A stretch of DNA of 64,000 nt from Mycolicibacterium iranicum (GCF_002101705.1 NZ_LQPC01000027.1:186001-250000); one strand, 5' to 3'. Shown: positions 27,490 through 36,477, counted from the first letter of the stretch. Notes: generated from the letters alone by a model not told the origin. A program made the numbers and translations.

Positions 27490-28610
27490 GGTGTTGCCTC
27501 CAATGCGGATTCGCGGTCAGCCTGCCCAAGACGTGGGCTGTCACCCTCACCGTCGGCGAAGACATGGACGTCTGACGGCGAGATGGTCAGCGCTGTGTGC
27601 GCTCCCTCCTCGACACCTCCCCGCCCCGATGCGAGAACGATCAACTGCACACCACCCACGTCGACGGTGAGCTCGACGTTGCGCCCGAGGCGTTCGGCGA
27701 GCACCACTCGTCCGCGGATGGCTGAATCTCCGTTCTGCGGATCGGCCACCTGGATGTCGCATGGTCGCAGGCCCACTCGTACCCGATCACCTCGGTCGCA
27801 TCGCACACCGGTTGGGATGGGCACCCCGAAAGACCCGTCGCCGAGCCGGATCGACCCGTCGTCGACGACTCCCTCGACGACGTTGATCTCGGGCTGCCCC
27901 AATGCCCGCGCGACGAAGGTGTCGGCCGGTCGGCGCCATATGTCCTGCGGTGTGCCGATCTGCACCAGCCGTCCGGCCCGCATCACGGCGATGCGGTCAC
28001 CGAGCGCAAGCGCCTCCTGGTAGTCATGGGTGACATACAGCGTGGTGGTGTTCGACATCGCACCGAGCTGCTTGAGTTCGGCGCGCATGGCGGCGCGCAG
28101 CTTGGCGTCGAGGTGGCTCAGCGGCTCGTCGAGAAGGTACAGGTCCGCCGGCCGCACCAACACCCGGCCCAGCGCGACACGTTGTCGCTGACCATTGGAC
28201 AGCTCGCGGGGGTATCGGTCGAGCAGGTGGTTGATGCCGAGCGTGGTGGTCACCTGGTCGATGCGCTCGGTGCGCTGCTGGTCGGTGTACCTGCCGGTAC
28301 GACCAGACTTCAACGGAGATGCCAGGTTCTCGCGCACCGTCTTCTGCGGATAAAGCGCATAGCTCTCGAACGCCATCGCGACGTTGCGGTGGTACGGCTC
28401 GACGAAGGTGACATCCTTCCCGCCGATCGCGACGGTGCCGGCGTCCACATCGACAAGGCCCGCAATGGATTTCAGTGTGGTCGTCTTCCCCGCGCCACTG
28501 GGTCCGAGGATCACGAAAAACTCGCCGTCGGTGATGTCGACAGAAATCCCGTCGACCGCCGTGGTCTTTCCGAAGGACTTGCGCAAGTCCGAGATCGACA
28601 CTGTGGCCAT
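27486..28610 (-). CDS. MalK/UgpC-type ABC transporter ATPase
   Basis: A 374-aa ATPase. The ATG at 28610 starts MATVSISDLRKSFGK and overlaps the permease stop by one base (TGATG). Walker A is ILGPSGAGKTTTLKS, the signature LSNGQRQRVALGRVL, and Walker B LYLLDEPLSHLDAKLR, with THDYQEA after it and a TOBE-type C-terminal domain. The signature LSNGQ deviates slightly from the usual LSGGQ. It is the closer of the two ATPase genes to the permeases and the likely main motor of the CUT1 importer. Confidence 0.9.
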   Translation of the reverse strand: MATVSISDLRKSFGKTTAVDGISVDITDGEFFVILGPSGAGKTTTLKSIAGLVDVDAGTVAIGGKDVTFVEPYHRNVAMAFESYALYPQKTVRENLASPLKSGRTGRYTDQQRTERIDQVTTTLGINHLLDRYPRELSNGQRQRVALGRVLVRPADLYLLDEPLSHLDAKLRAAMRAELKQLGAMSNTTTLYVTHDYQEALALGDRIAVMRAGRLVQIGTPQDIWRRPADTFVARALGQPEINVVEGVVDDGSIRLGDGSFGVPIPTGVRCDRGDRVRVGLRPCDIQVADPQNGDSAIRGRVVLAERLGRNVELTVDVGGVQLIVLASGRGGVEEGAHTALTISPSDVHVFADGEGDSPRLGQADRESALEATP

Positions 28611-29491
28611 CAGGCTTTCACCGCCCCAAATGACAGGCCCCGCACCAGATAGCGCTGAATGGTCAGCGCCAGAATGAGGGGCGGTAGCGCGGCGATGATC
28701 GCCGCCGCCGCGGTCAGGTTGTAGTACGCCTGCCCGCCGCCGCCGAGGAACTTGGTGATGGCCACCGTCACGGTGCCCGCGTTCGTGTCGGCGAGGATGA
28801 GTGGGAAGACGTAGTTGTTCCACGCAAAGATGAACGCCAGCAACGCCGCTGCGGCGATGCCGGGTCGGACGATCGGCAGGGCGACCATCAGGAACGCACG
28901 CTTGCGGGTATAGCCGTCGAGCAGGGCGGCTTGTTCGAGATCCTCGGGGAGGTCCTGGAAGTAAGACCGCAGGATCCAGACCACCAACGGCATCGTCACC
29001 AGCTGCAGCACCCAGATCATGCCGACCTTGGTGTCGAACAGCCCGATCTGGTTGTAGATCACGAACAACGGCACGATGACCATCAGCTCCGGCGCGAACC
29101 GAAACGACAGCATGGTGAACATCAAGTCGTTGGAGCCTTTGTATTGCCAGCGACCGGCCGCGTAGGCAGCTGGGATTCCGATCAGCAGCGAGACAAGCAC
29201 CGCACCACCACAGTTGAGCAGGCTGGTCAGCAGCGAGGCCTTGAAGTCGACACTGGTCATCTCGGTGCCGCGGTCGGAGAGCACCGTCGCGAAGTTGGAC
29301 CAGGTCGGGCTGAATGAGAAGAAGGTGGTGGTCTGCTGCTCGGCGTTCTTGAGGGCCAGCATCACCATCCAGAAGATGGGGAACAGGCTGAACAGGAACC
29401 AGAACAACAACCCCGCGTCGGCGGCCACCGACCCGATCGACAGCCGCCTCTGACCGGGAAGCAGTTCGCTGCGGGTGAGTTTGAGTGCCAT
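28610..29491 (-). CDS. CUT1 sugar/polyol ABC permease (MalG-like)
   Basis: A 293-aa inner-membrane permease with about six helices. The ATG at 29491 (MALKLTRSELLPGQRR) is placed 4 bp after the MalF-like stop. The EAA-type coupling loop DLPEDLEQAALLDGYTRKRA, where the permease contacts the ATPase, is clear near residue 195. The C-terminus ends IQRYLVRGLSFGAVKA, a typical MalG ending. It pairs with the MalF-like permease encoded directly upstream. Confidence 0.9.
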   Translation of the reverse strand: MALKLTRSELLPGQRRLSIGSVAADAGLLFWFLFSLFPIFWMVMLALKNAEQQTTTFFSFSPTWSNFATVLSDRGTEMTSVDFKASLLTSLLNCGGAVLVSLLIGIPAAYAAGRWQYKGSNDLMFTMLSFRFAPELMVIVPLFVIYNQIGLFDTKVGMIWVLQLVTMPLVVWILRSYFQDLPEDLEQAALLDGYTRKRAFLMVALPIVRPGIAAAALLAFIFAWNNYVFPLILADTNAGTVTVAITKFLGGGGQAYYNLTAAAAIIAALPPLILALTIQRYLVRGLSFGAVKA

Positions 29492-29495
29492 AGTG

Positions 29496-30452
29496 TTACG
29501 ACTCCGCTCCGGCAGCGCGGCGCTGCGCTTTTCCGAGCACGCTGACCAAATAGCGCGCGGTGATGAACACAATGACCCAGAGCAGCAGCATGTAGGTGCT
29601 GCCCCGGGAGTAATCCAGGTTGATGATGGAGTCTTCGAAGGCGCCGATCTGCAGCGTGCGGGTCGCGACGCCCGGCCCACCGGCGGTGAGCACGTAGATG
29701 TGGTCGAAGACCTTGAGGTTGTCCATGAACCGGAAGATGACCGCCACCAGGATGTAGGGCCACAACATCGGCAGCATCAGCTTGCGGAACATAAAGAACC
29801 ATCCGGCACCGTCGACTTCCGACGCCTCGAACGGCTCCCGGGGCAACGACCGGATACCGGCGAGCACCAGGATCGCGACGAACGGTGTGAAGATCCAGAT
29901 GTCCACCAGGATGACCGAGAACAGCGCGTTGCGTGCCGACAACCAGTCGAACGTGTTACCCAGTCCGAGAACGTGATTGAGAACCCCGAACTGCGGGTTG
30001 AACATCAGCTTCCAGATCACGCCTGCGATCACCGGCGCGATCATCAGCGGCAGGATCAGCACCCGTTCGAAGATCTTGCCGATGATCGACGACCGGTTGA
30101 GTAGCAGCGCCAGCCCGACACCGAGCACGGTCTCGATGAAGGTGGCCGCCACGGCAAAGGTCACGGTGACCTGGACGCTCTTCCAGAACACCTGGTCGCC
30201 GAGCACCGAGGCGAAGTTATCGAACCACACCAGGTGTGGATCAGGGTTGACAGCAGCGTAGTTCAGGAACGCGTAGTAGGCACCGACCGCGAACGGATAG
30301 AGGATGCCGATCACGATGACGACGGCCGGAACCGACAGCAGATACGGGCGCAGCCTGCGTCGCCAGGTCGGAACCTCGGGCAGGTCGGCCCGACGCGCTG
30401 CGGGCGGCCGGTCCGGCGACGTCGACGGGGCCTTGGAGGTCTGAGTTGTCAT
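29496..30452 (-). CDS. CUT1 sugar/polyol ABC permease (MalF-like)
   Basis: A 318-aa permease. A Pro/Arg-rich cytoplasmic N-terminus (1-35) leads into the first helix (YLLSVPAVVIVIGILYPF), with five more helices after it. The coupling loop is SLPREPFEASEVDGAGWFFM near residue 220, fitting the EAA motif. LDYSRGSTYMLLLWVIVFI is close to the C-terminal helix. It follows the binding-protein gene by 14 bp. Confidence 0.9.
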   Translation of the reverse strand: MTTQTSKAPSTSPDRPPAARRADLPEVPTWRRRLRPYLLSVPAVVIVIGILYPFAVGAYYAFLNYAAVNPDPHLVWFDNFASVLGDQVFWKSVQVTVTFAVAATFIETVLGVGLALLLNRSSIIGKIFERVLILPLMIAPVIAGVIWKLMFNPQFGVLNHVLGLGNTFDWLSARNALFSVILVDIWIFTPFVAILVLAGIRSLPREPFEASEVDGAGWFFMFRKLMLPMLWPYILVAVIFRFMDNLKVFDHIYVLTAGGPGVATRTLQIGAFEDSIINLDYSRGSTYMLLLWVIVFITARYLVSVLGKAQRRAAGAES

Positions 30453-30466
30453 GAGTTCCGCGGCTC

Positions 30467-31891
30467 CTAGAGATTGACCTTGGACGTGTTGGTCTTGGCG
30501 AGGCTGCGCAGACGCGTCGCGGCATCGTCTCCGCCGTAGATGTCCTGCAGCGCAACCGCCCAGTTCTGGGTGGTGTCGAAGAACTTCTTCTGCGGCGTGA
30601 ACTGGATCTTGGATTCACCGATCACGGTTTCGAAGGCCTCCAGGTAGCCGAACTGATCGGCCGCGACGCGCTTGAACGTGGTGTCGAAGACCGACTGGCG
30701 CACCGGGTCGGCGTAGGTGCCGCCTTCAACGGCCTTGTTCATCGACTCCTTGCCGGTGGCCCACTGGATGAACAACCATGCCGGCAGCTTGTTGCGCGAG
30801 TTGGCGCTCATCGCCCAGCTCCACGTCCACAGGTTGGTTTTGTAGTTGCCGTCCGGCCCGGCCGGGCCGGCATACCACGCCAGATTGCCGGCCTCTTTGC
30901 TCGCTCCCGGCTTGTTTTTCGGGTACGTGGCACTGTCGGCGTCGAAGACCATCATCGCCGTACCGTCGCCCAGATCGCCGGTGGCATTGGGGTAGTCGTA
31001 GGTCGTCCACGATGTCGGACCGGCCGCGTGTTGCATCTCGATCCACTTCTTGGTGAAGTCGATGGCTGCGTCGCTGTCCATCTCCGCGACGAGTTCCGAA
31101 CCGTTCCAGGTGTAGTCGACCGCACCCTGGCGGGTGTACTGCGTCATGAAGCCGGGATGGATGGTGGCCCAGGACTTCGACCCGCGAGTAGAGATGCCAT
31201 AACGGTTGGCCGAGCGGTCGGTCAGATCGACGGCCAGCTGGATGAAGTCGTCGAGGTTGTCCGGCAGCCGGGTGATGCCCTTCTCGTCGAAGATCCGCTT
31301 GTTGTAGGCGACGACGTTGTTCTCGAAGCCCCAGGGGATGGCCCACTGTCCGCCGGTACCCAATGGGTTGCCGAGCGTGAAATCCCACCGGGTAGACGTG
31401 CGCAACCCGTCGAAGATGTCCTCGAAGTCGTATTCGGCGCTTGTCGCCGAGCTGTTGCGCAACCAAGGGTCGAGATCCTCGATCCACCCCGGCGGACCGT
31501 ACTGCCAGATGAAATACGCGCCGAGCATGAATGCGTCGTGCTTGCCCGATCCGCCGGCCAACTCGGTATTGAGCTTGGTGAAGTAGTCGGCCTCGGGAAC
31601 CAGGTCGACGTTCACGGTGATCCCGGTGAGCTCGGTGAACTCGGGCAGCAGCGGTTGATACGAAAGCTGATAGGGATGCGGTGTCTGGAGGATGTTGATC
31701 GTCGACCCCGCTGCCTTGCGCCAGTCGAATCCGCCACTGACTTCCGAAGCCCCGTTGGGCGCAGTGGCCTTGCCGCCGACGCCGCACGCCGACAACACAG
31801 GCAGGCTCGCGGCCGCCGCACCGGCAACGCCCAACGCGGCCAACATTTCTCGCCGCGTCATCCGCGGACCCGATGGTGTGAAACGATTCAT
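30467..31891 (-). CDS. CUT1 substrate-binding lipoprotein, Tat-type signal
   Basis: A 474-aa extracellular solute-binding protein of the MalE-like family 1. The N-terminus carries a twin-arginine motif (MTRREMLAALG) followed by a hydrophobic stretch and the lipobox LSACG, so it is probably exported folded by Tat and lipidated. The mature domain shows the two-lobe MalE pattern, for example PEFTELTGITVNVDLVPEADY and GSWAINPWG-like GQWAIPWGFENNVVAYN. It is the second, unrelated binding protein of the polycistron and lies 19 bp after eltD. The ligand is presumably a polyol. Confidence 0.9.
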   Translation of the reverse strand: MNRFTPSGPRMTRREMLAALGVAGAAAASLPVLSACGVGGKATAPNGASEVSGGFDWRKAAGSTINILQTPHPYQLSYQPLLPEFTELTGITVNVDLVPEADYFTKLNTELAGGSGKHDAFMLGAYFIWQYGPPGWIEDLDPWLRNSSATSAEYDFEDIFDGLRTSTRWDFTLGNPLGTGGQWAIPWGFENNVVAYNKRIFDEKGITRLPDNLDDFIQLAVDLTDRSANRYGISTRGSKSWATIHPGFMTQYTRQGAVDYTWNGSELVAEMDSDAAIDFTKKWIEMQHAAGPTSWTTYDYPNATGDLGDGTAMMVFDADSATYPKNKPGASKEAGNLAWYAGPAGPDGNYKTNLWTWSWAMSANSRNKLPAWLFIQWATGKESMNKAVEGGTYADPVRQSVFDTTFKRVAADQFGYLEAFETVIGESKIQFTPQKKFFDTTQNWAVALQDIYGGDDAATRLRSLAKTNTSKVNL

Positions 31892-31910
31892 CGCGGAAAC
31901 GACCCTTCGG

Positions 31911-32999
31911 TTACGCGGGGATCAGGGAGACCTTCACCGACTCTTTGCCACTGGCAACCAGGTCGAGACCCTTCTGGAACTCGGCCAGCGGCAACTGGTG
32001 GGTACAGATCTCGTTCATCGGCAGCACGCCGGACTCGATCATCTTGATCGCCGCCGGCCAGCAGTACGGGCCGAGGTGTGCGCCCAGAACGTCCAGCTCT
32101 TTGTCGTCGCTGATGATGCTCCAGTCCACGGTGGCGTCGCTGCCGAAAACGCCGTACTCGACGTAGCGACCGAGCTTGCGCAGCAGGTTCAGCCCTTGCG
32201 GCACCGCCGAGGTGTGGCCGGTGCCTTCGAGGTACACGTCGGCGCCGTAGCCGCCGGTGAGATCTTTGACGATGGCGACAGCGTCCTGCTCGGCGATGTT
32301 GATCGTCATGTCGGCGCCGCAGCGTTTCGCGAGTTCGAGTTTCTCGGGAGCCATGTCGAGGGCGATCACGTGCATCGGGTTCTTCGCTTTGGCGCCCGCG
32401 ATCATGCCGAGTCCGATCGGCCCGCAGCCGGCGACGACGACCACGTCCTCGAAGAGGATCTGAGCGCGTTCCACGGCGTGCAGCGAACACGACAACGGCT
32501 CGGCGAAAGCTGCGTGGTGCGGGGCAACGTCATCAGAGACCTTGTGCACCAACGCGTCTGCCGGATAAACCATGTAGCTGGCCATCGCTCCGGGGGTGCG
32601 GCGCTTAAAACCGTAGAGGTCGTGCGGCTGGCACATGTGGTACTGGCCTCGCTTGCAGAACCGGCATTTCCAGCACGGCACGATCTGCTCGGACACGACG
32701 CGGTCACCGACCGCGATTCCCCAGCGCTGCGCGGCTTCATCGTCGAGCGCGACGACCCGCCCGACGAACTCGTGGCCGGGAATGACCATCGTCTCCGCCC
32801 ACGCCGGACGGTTCTCGTCGCCCCAGAACTTCGCCGCGCCGTGGTAGCACTTGAGGTCGCTGGCGCAGATGCCGACCGCTTCCACTTTGACGAGAGCCTC
32901 GCCGGGCCCTCGCCGCGGAACGGCCACGTCCTCCAACCGGTAGTCGTGCGGCCCGTGACACACCACGGCCTGCATCTTCTCGGGCATCTGTTCGGGCAT
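31911..32999 (-). CDS. eltD: Erythritol/L-threitol dehydrogenase EltD (zinc-dependent medium-chain dehydrogenase)
   Basis: A 362-aa zinc alcohol dehydrogenase. The start at 32999 has AAGGAG 6 nt upstream. Catalytic zinc ligands are in GICASDLKCYHGA and PGHEFVG. Four cysteines in CWKCRFCKRGQYHMC bind the structural zinc. The NAD-binding loop is VVAGCGPIGLGMI. Stretches such as KCYHGAAKFWGDENRPAW and GAHLGPYCWPAAIKMIESG look very like the M. smegmatis enzyme that oxidises erythritol and L-threitol to L-erythrulose, which is why I use the symbol. It is the first gene of the 12-gene polycistron and diverges from the SorC-type regulator across palindromic operator-like sites. Confidence 0.82.
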   Translation of the reverse strand: MPEQMPEKMQAVVCHGPHDYRLEDVAVPRRGPGEALVKVEAVGICASDLKCYHGAAKFWGDENRPAWAETMVIPGHEFVGRVVALDDEAAQRWGIAVGDRVVSEQIVPCWKCRFCKRGQYHMCQPHDLYGFKRRTPGAMASYMVYPADALVHKVSDDVAPHHAAFAEPLSCSLHAVERAQILFEDVVVVAGCGPIGLGMIAGAKAKNPMHVIALDMAPEKLELAKRCGADMTINIAEQDAVAIVKDLTGGYGADVYLEGTGHTSAVPQGLNLLRKLGRYVEYGVFGSDATVDWSIISDDKELDVLGAHLGPYCWPAAIKMIESGVLPMNEICTHQLPLAEFQKGLDLVASGKESVKVSLIPA

Positions 33000-33101
33000 C
33001 TGCAACTCCTTCACCTGCGGCGCTCTGTTCGAATGCGGCCGATCACACGACTGACAAGGTGTGGTTGCAGTCACATTAACGTTGGTATGCACATATGTCC
33101 A

Positions 33102-33142
33102 GAACATCTGTTCAAAGAAATTATGTTCGCGAACAGGTGTTC
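33102..33142. promoter_or_regulatory. Palindromic GAACA-N2-TGTTC array, candidate operator of the SorC-type regulator
   Basis: GAACATCTGTTC (33102-33113), TGTTCGCGAACA (33124-33135) and GAACAGGTGTTC (33131-33142) are perfect dyads in their 5-bp arms, and the last two share an arm. They lie in the 181-bp gap between eltD and the regulator gene, the expected place for a regulator controlling both genes. A further half-site TGTTC is at about 33026-33030. Confidence 0.6.
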
Positions 33143-33180
33143 AATGTCATACTCGTCAGGTGCCCCGGTCCGCACAGCCC

Positions 33181-34191
33181 ATGCCGCCGACCGGCGTCGA
33201 TGGGTCCTCCAGTGACACCGACGCCGGACACTTCCCGGCGTCGCTGCTCTACACCGCGGCAAGGCTGTACTACACCGAGGAAGCCACACAGGCCGAGGTC
33301 GCCGCCCAACTCGGGACCAGCCGTGCGACGGTGAGCCGCCTTCTCGCCGAAGCGAAACGCCAGGGCATCGTGCGCATCGAGGTCGTCCCACCGGACGAGG
33401 TTGCCCACAGCGAACTGGCCGACCGACTGGCCCGGGCACTGTCGATCACCACAGTGTTCCTCAGCCACCAAATGCCCAATCCCGGCCCAGGCCGGACGGT
33501 GGTCGACGTCATGGGGGCCGCGCTGGCACCCGCGGTGGGACGGGCACTTTCGGCGGCCGAGCTGCTTCCCGGCGACGTTCTGTTGGTGTCGTCCGGACGG
33601 ACCGTTTACGAGGTCGGTCAGTACGACCTCGTCTCGCTGCCCGGCGTCCAAGTCGCGCCGACCGTCGGCGGCAACGACCAACCCGAAGAGTGGTACCAGA
33701 CCAACGAGATCACGCGACTGATCGCCAACCGCATCGGCGGGAGGCCCAATTACCTTTTCGCGCCGGCACTTCCAGGGCCGGACCTCTATCCCTCGCTACT
33801 GAACGACCCCAGTATCCAGCGGGTGCTGCACCTGTGGCCGCGGGCCCGGTGTGCGCTGATGGGTGTGGGCGCGCCGCCGTTGCTGCGGTCGGACATCCCC
33901 CGGTTCGTGCCGACACATTCGGATTCGCTGCGCGCGGCGGTCGGCGATGTCTGCTCGCGGTTCTATGACCGCGCAGGCGCCGAGGTTCCGTTCGAAGGAC
34001 ACGACCGTCTGATCGCAGTGAAGCTGGAGGCGCTGCGCCAAGTGCCTGTCACGATCGCGGTGGCGGTCGGCACCGACAAGGTCGACTCGATCGTGGCGGG
34101 CGCCCGCGGCGGCTACTTCAACCAGCTGGTGACCGATCCGTCGACGGCGGCCGCCATCCTGCAGACCGTGACCGCCGACACCGACAGCTGA
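33181..34191 (+). CDS. SorC/DeoR-type sugar-binding transcriptional regulator
   Basis: A 336-aa regulator. The ATG at 33181 (MPPTGVDGSSSDTDAG) is preferred over upstream starts that would translate the operator region. An N-terminal helix-turn-helix reads AARLYYTEEATQAEVAAQLGTSRATVSRLLAEAKRQGIVRIEV, the classic SorC start. It is followed by a sugar-phosphate-binding domain of about 260 residues (DVLLVSSGRTVYEVG, APTVGGN, CALMGVGAPP). SorC-family proteins such as EryD and DeoR-like SorC respond to phosphorylated intermediates. It is divergent from eltD, and its stop is 11 bp from the SDR gene, so regulator and SDR probably share a transcript. Confidence 0.88.
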   Translation: MPPTGVDGSSSDTDAGHFPASLLYTAARLYYTEEATQAEVAAQLGTSRATVSRLLAEAKRQGIVRIEVVPPDEVAHSELADRLARALSITTVFLSHQMPNPGPGRTVVDVMGAALAPAVGRALSAAELLPGDVLLVSSGRTVYEVGQYDLVSLPGVQVAPTVGGNDQPEEWYQTNEITRLIANRIGGRPNYLFAPALPGPDLYPSLLNDPSIQRVLHLWPRARCALMGVGAPPLLRSDIPRFVPTHSDSLRAAVGDVCSRFYDRAGAEVPFEGHDRLIAVKLEALRQVPVTIAVAVGTDKVDSIVAGARGGYFNQLVTDPSTAAAILQTVTADTDS

Positions 34192-34202
34192 AGGACACAT
34201 AC

Positions 34203-34994
34203 GTGAGCACCACGGCCGCCGCCGATCCCGCGGCTGCGCTTCGACTCGATGGCAAGCGGGCGCTGATCACCGGCGCGACCAAAGGCATCGGCGCCGACAT
34301 CGCGCGAGCGTTTGCCGCGGCGGGGGCCAACCTGGTGCTCAGCGGCCGCGACCTCGATGAACTGCGCGCCGCGCGCGACGGGCTCGAGGGCACCTATGGG
34401 GTCGAAGTCGATACCGTCGCAATGGATCTGGCGCAGCCCGAGGGACCGGCCCGGCTGGCGCAGCAGGCAGGTGCCGTGTTCGGGGGGCTCGACGTGCTGG
34501 TCAACAACGCCGGTATCTCTCATCCGCAGCCGGTCGTCGACACCGACCCCAAACTCTTCGACGCCACCATCGCGGTGAATCTCCGAACGCCCGCACTGCT
34601 CGCCGCGGCCGTGGGTGCGGCGATGGCCGAGCAGGGCACCGGAGGCGCGATCGTGAACGTGGCCTCGGCCGCCGCACTGGCCCCGCTGCCCGACCACTAC
34701 GCGTACTGCGTCTCCAAGGCCGGCCTCGTGATGGCGACCAAGGTTCTTGCCCGCGAGTTGGGTCCGCACGGCATCCGCGCAAACTCGGTGTGCCCGACGG
34801 TCGTACTCACCGAGATGGGTCAGCGAGTGTGGGGCGAGGAGGAAAAAGCCCGCCCGATGCTCGCCCGAATCCCGCTCGGCCGCTTCGCAGTTCCCCGTGA
34901 GGTCTCCGACACGGTGGTGTGGTTGGCCTCTGATGCGGCCAGCATGATCAACGGCGTCGACATACCCGTCGACGGCGGTTACACGATGGGCTGA
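34203..34994 (+). CDS. SDR oxidoreductase, polyol dehydrogenase/ketose reductase-like
   Basis: A 263-aa classical SDR. It has a GTG start after an AAGGACA ribosome-binding site. TGATKGIG (near residue 24), NNAG and the catalytic VASAAALAPLPDHYAYCVSK are intact. LSGRDLDEL after strand 2 suggests NADP(H) preference, unlike the SDR at the far end of the cluster. The PTVVLTEMGQRVW segment is shared with L-xylulose reductase-like enzymes. It sits behind the regulator gene and converges with the FGGY kinase gene with a single base between the stops. A role in interconverting a polyol and a ketose is likely. The exact substrate is not visible. Confidence 0.82.
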   Translation: MSTTAAADPAAALRLDGKRALITGATKGIGADIARAFAAAGANLVLSGRDLDELRAARDGLEGTYGVEVDTVAMDLAQPEGPARLAQQAGAVFGGLDVLVNNAGISHPQPVVDTDPKLFDATIAVNLRTPALLAAAVGAAMAEQGTGGAIVNVASAAALAPLPDHYAYCVSKAGLVMATKVLARELGPHGIRANSVCPTVVLTEMGQRVWGEEEKARPMLARIPLGRFAVPREVSDTVVWLASDAASMINGVDIPVDGGYTMG

Positions 34995-34995
34995 G

Positions 34996-36477
34996 TCACG
35001 TCGTGTCGATCGCCGAGAGACGGTGCACCTGCGGCCGGGTCGCGGGGTAGAGCTCACGCCAGGTGGCGTAGAGGTCGTCGTAAAGTTCCCGGTTGCGCGG
35101 GTCCGGCGTGATCTCATAGGCGATGCGCGCCCAATCGGTCTGTGGTGGCACCAATCCCACACCGATGGCGGCCAGCAACGCGTCGCCGTAGCTGGCGCCG
35201 ATGGCCTGTTCGGGCACGAGTTGAGTTCGGCCGGTGATGTCGCTGACGGCTTGCGCCCAGATAGGACTTCGCAGCCCCCCGCCGACGGCGACAGTGCGGT
35301 TGCCCGAGTGTGCGTCGTCGAAGCGCTCCAGGATCTGACGAATACCGAAGGAAATCCCCTCGTAGGCGGCGCGGAACAGGTGACCTCTGCTGTGCCGCAA
35401 CGTCAATCCGGCCACAACGCCCCTGGCTTGCGGGTCGAAAACCGGCGTGCGCTCCCCCGCGAGGTACGGCACCACCAGCAGCCCCTCGCTGCCCGGCGGC
35501 ACCCCCTGCGCCTCTGCCATCAAATCGTCGAAGGAGGCGTCGCCGGTGACGCCCTGCAGCCAGCCGATCAAGCTTCCCGCCGTCGACGTCCCCGCGGCCA
35601 GCGTCAGGCTGCCGCGCTCGACACCGGCAGTCGTCCACAGCGTCGGATCGCTGTGGTAGTCGTCGATGATCTGAACCAGGAACATCGTCGAGCCGTACAT
35701 CAGCATCTGATCGCCGGGTTGGCGCACACCCACCGAGAACGCCTCCGAGTATGCGTCGACGGTGCCTGCCGCCACTGGCGTGCCCGCCGGCACGCCGGTC
35801 GAAGCAGCCGCGGCCGCGGTGACGGTGCCCACGATGTCGCTGGGCCACACCAGCCGCGGAAGTGGGAGGTGACCGCAGACGCGCTGCGCCCACGACTCGT
35901 TCCAGGTGAAGTCCCGAGTCAGATAGAGCGGATCGCACTGGCTGGCGGTGTGATGGTCGAGCACGTATTCGCCCGTGAGCTTCGCGGTGATGTAGGAATT
36001 CGACCCGTACCACCCCGTCGCGCGTTCGAAGACGTGCGGCTCATGTCGGCGTACCCACTCGATCTTGGGCCCCACCGCCTGACTCGACAACACGGTGCCG
36101 GCCTGATCCTTGATGTTCTCCGCACCGAACTCGGCTGTCAGAGAGTCGATCTCGGCAGCGGCCCGCGTGTCGATGCCGTACAGGATGGCCGGACGCAGCG
36201 GTCGCAGGTCGTCGTCGCAGAGCACTAGACACGGTCCGACACCGCTGACGCACATCGCAGCCAGCGACGCGTTCGCCGGCATCCGGCTCATCAGAGTCGA
36301 GCTGATCGAGCACACCTCGTGCCACCACAAATCTTCGGCATCGACCTCCGCCCAGCCCGGGCGAGGCAGGCTCATGCTGTGAGCGATCGTCTCCGTGGCG
36401 AGCACGGTGCCGGTGGCATCAACCAGGACGCCCTTGGTGCTCCCCGTTCCCATATCAATGCCGAGCAGCACATCCAT
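34996..36477 (-). CDS. FGGY-family carbohydrate kinase (xylulokinase/erythritol kinase-like)
   Basis: A 493-aa two-domain sugar kinase. The N-terminal phosphate loop LLGIDMGTGSTKGVLVD and the C-terminal FGGY signature region (GGLRSPIWAQAVSDITGR) are both present. IDTRAAAEID and GTVDAYSEAFSVG are typical of xylulokinase-like members. It would phosphorylate a ketose or polyol made by the dehydrogenases of this locus. Its presence beside a DhaK-type kinase gives the locus two unrelated kinases. It is convergent with the SDR and divergent from the amidase gene. Confidence 0.85.
   Translation of the reverse strand: MDVLLGIDMGTGSTKGVLVDATGTVLATETIAHSMSLPRPGWAEVDAEDLWWHEVCSISSTLMSRMPANASLAAMCVSGVGPCLVLCDDDLRPLRPAILYGIDTRAAAEIDSLTAEFGAENIKDQAGTVLSSQAVGPKIEWVRRHEPHVFERATGWYGSNSYITAKLTGEYVLDHHTASQCDPLYLTRDFTWNESWAQRVCGHLPLPRLVWPSDIVGTVTAAAAASTGVPAGTPVAAGTVDAYSEAFSVGVRQPGDQMLMYGSTMFLVQIIDDYHSDPTLWTTAGVERGSLTLAAGTSTAGSLIGWLQGVTGDASFDDLMAEAQGVPPGSEGLLVVPYLAGERTPVFDPQARGVVAGLTLRHSRGHLFRAAYEGISFGIRQILERFDDAHSGNRTVAVGGGLRSPIWAQAVSDITGRTQLVPEQAIGASYGDALLAAIGVGLVPPQTDWARIAYEITPDPRNRELYDDLYATWRELYPATRPQVHRLSAIDTT

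Noticed and set aside
26515..28023. 502-codon open frame opposite the two ABC ATPases
   Set aside because: The minus-strand genes carry all Walker and signature motifs. The plus-strand product is low in hydrophobic residues and has no motif.
35023..36228. 401-codon open frame on the plus strand opposite the FGGY kinase
   Set aside because: Antisense shadow of a full-length kinase with intact motifs; the translated product has no recognisable domain.
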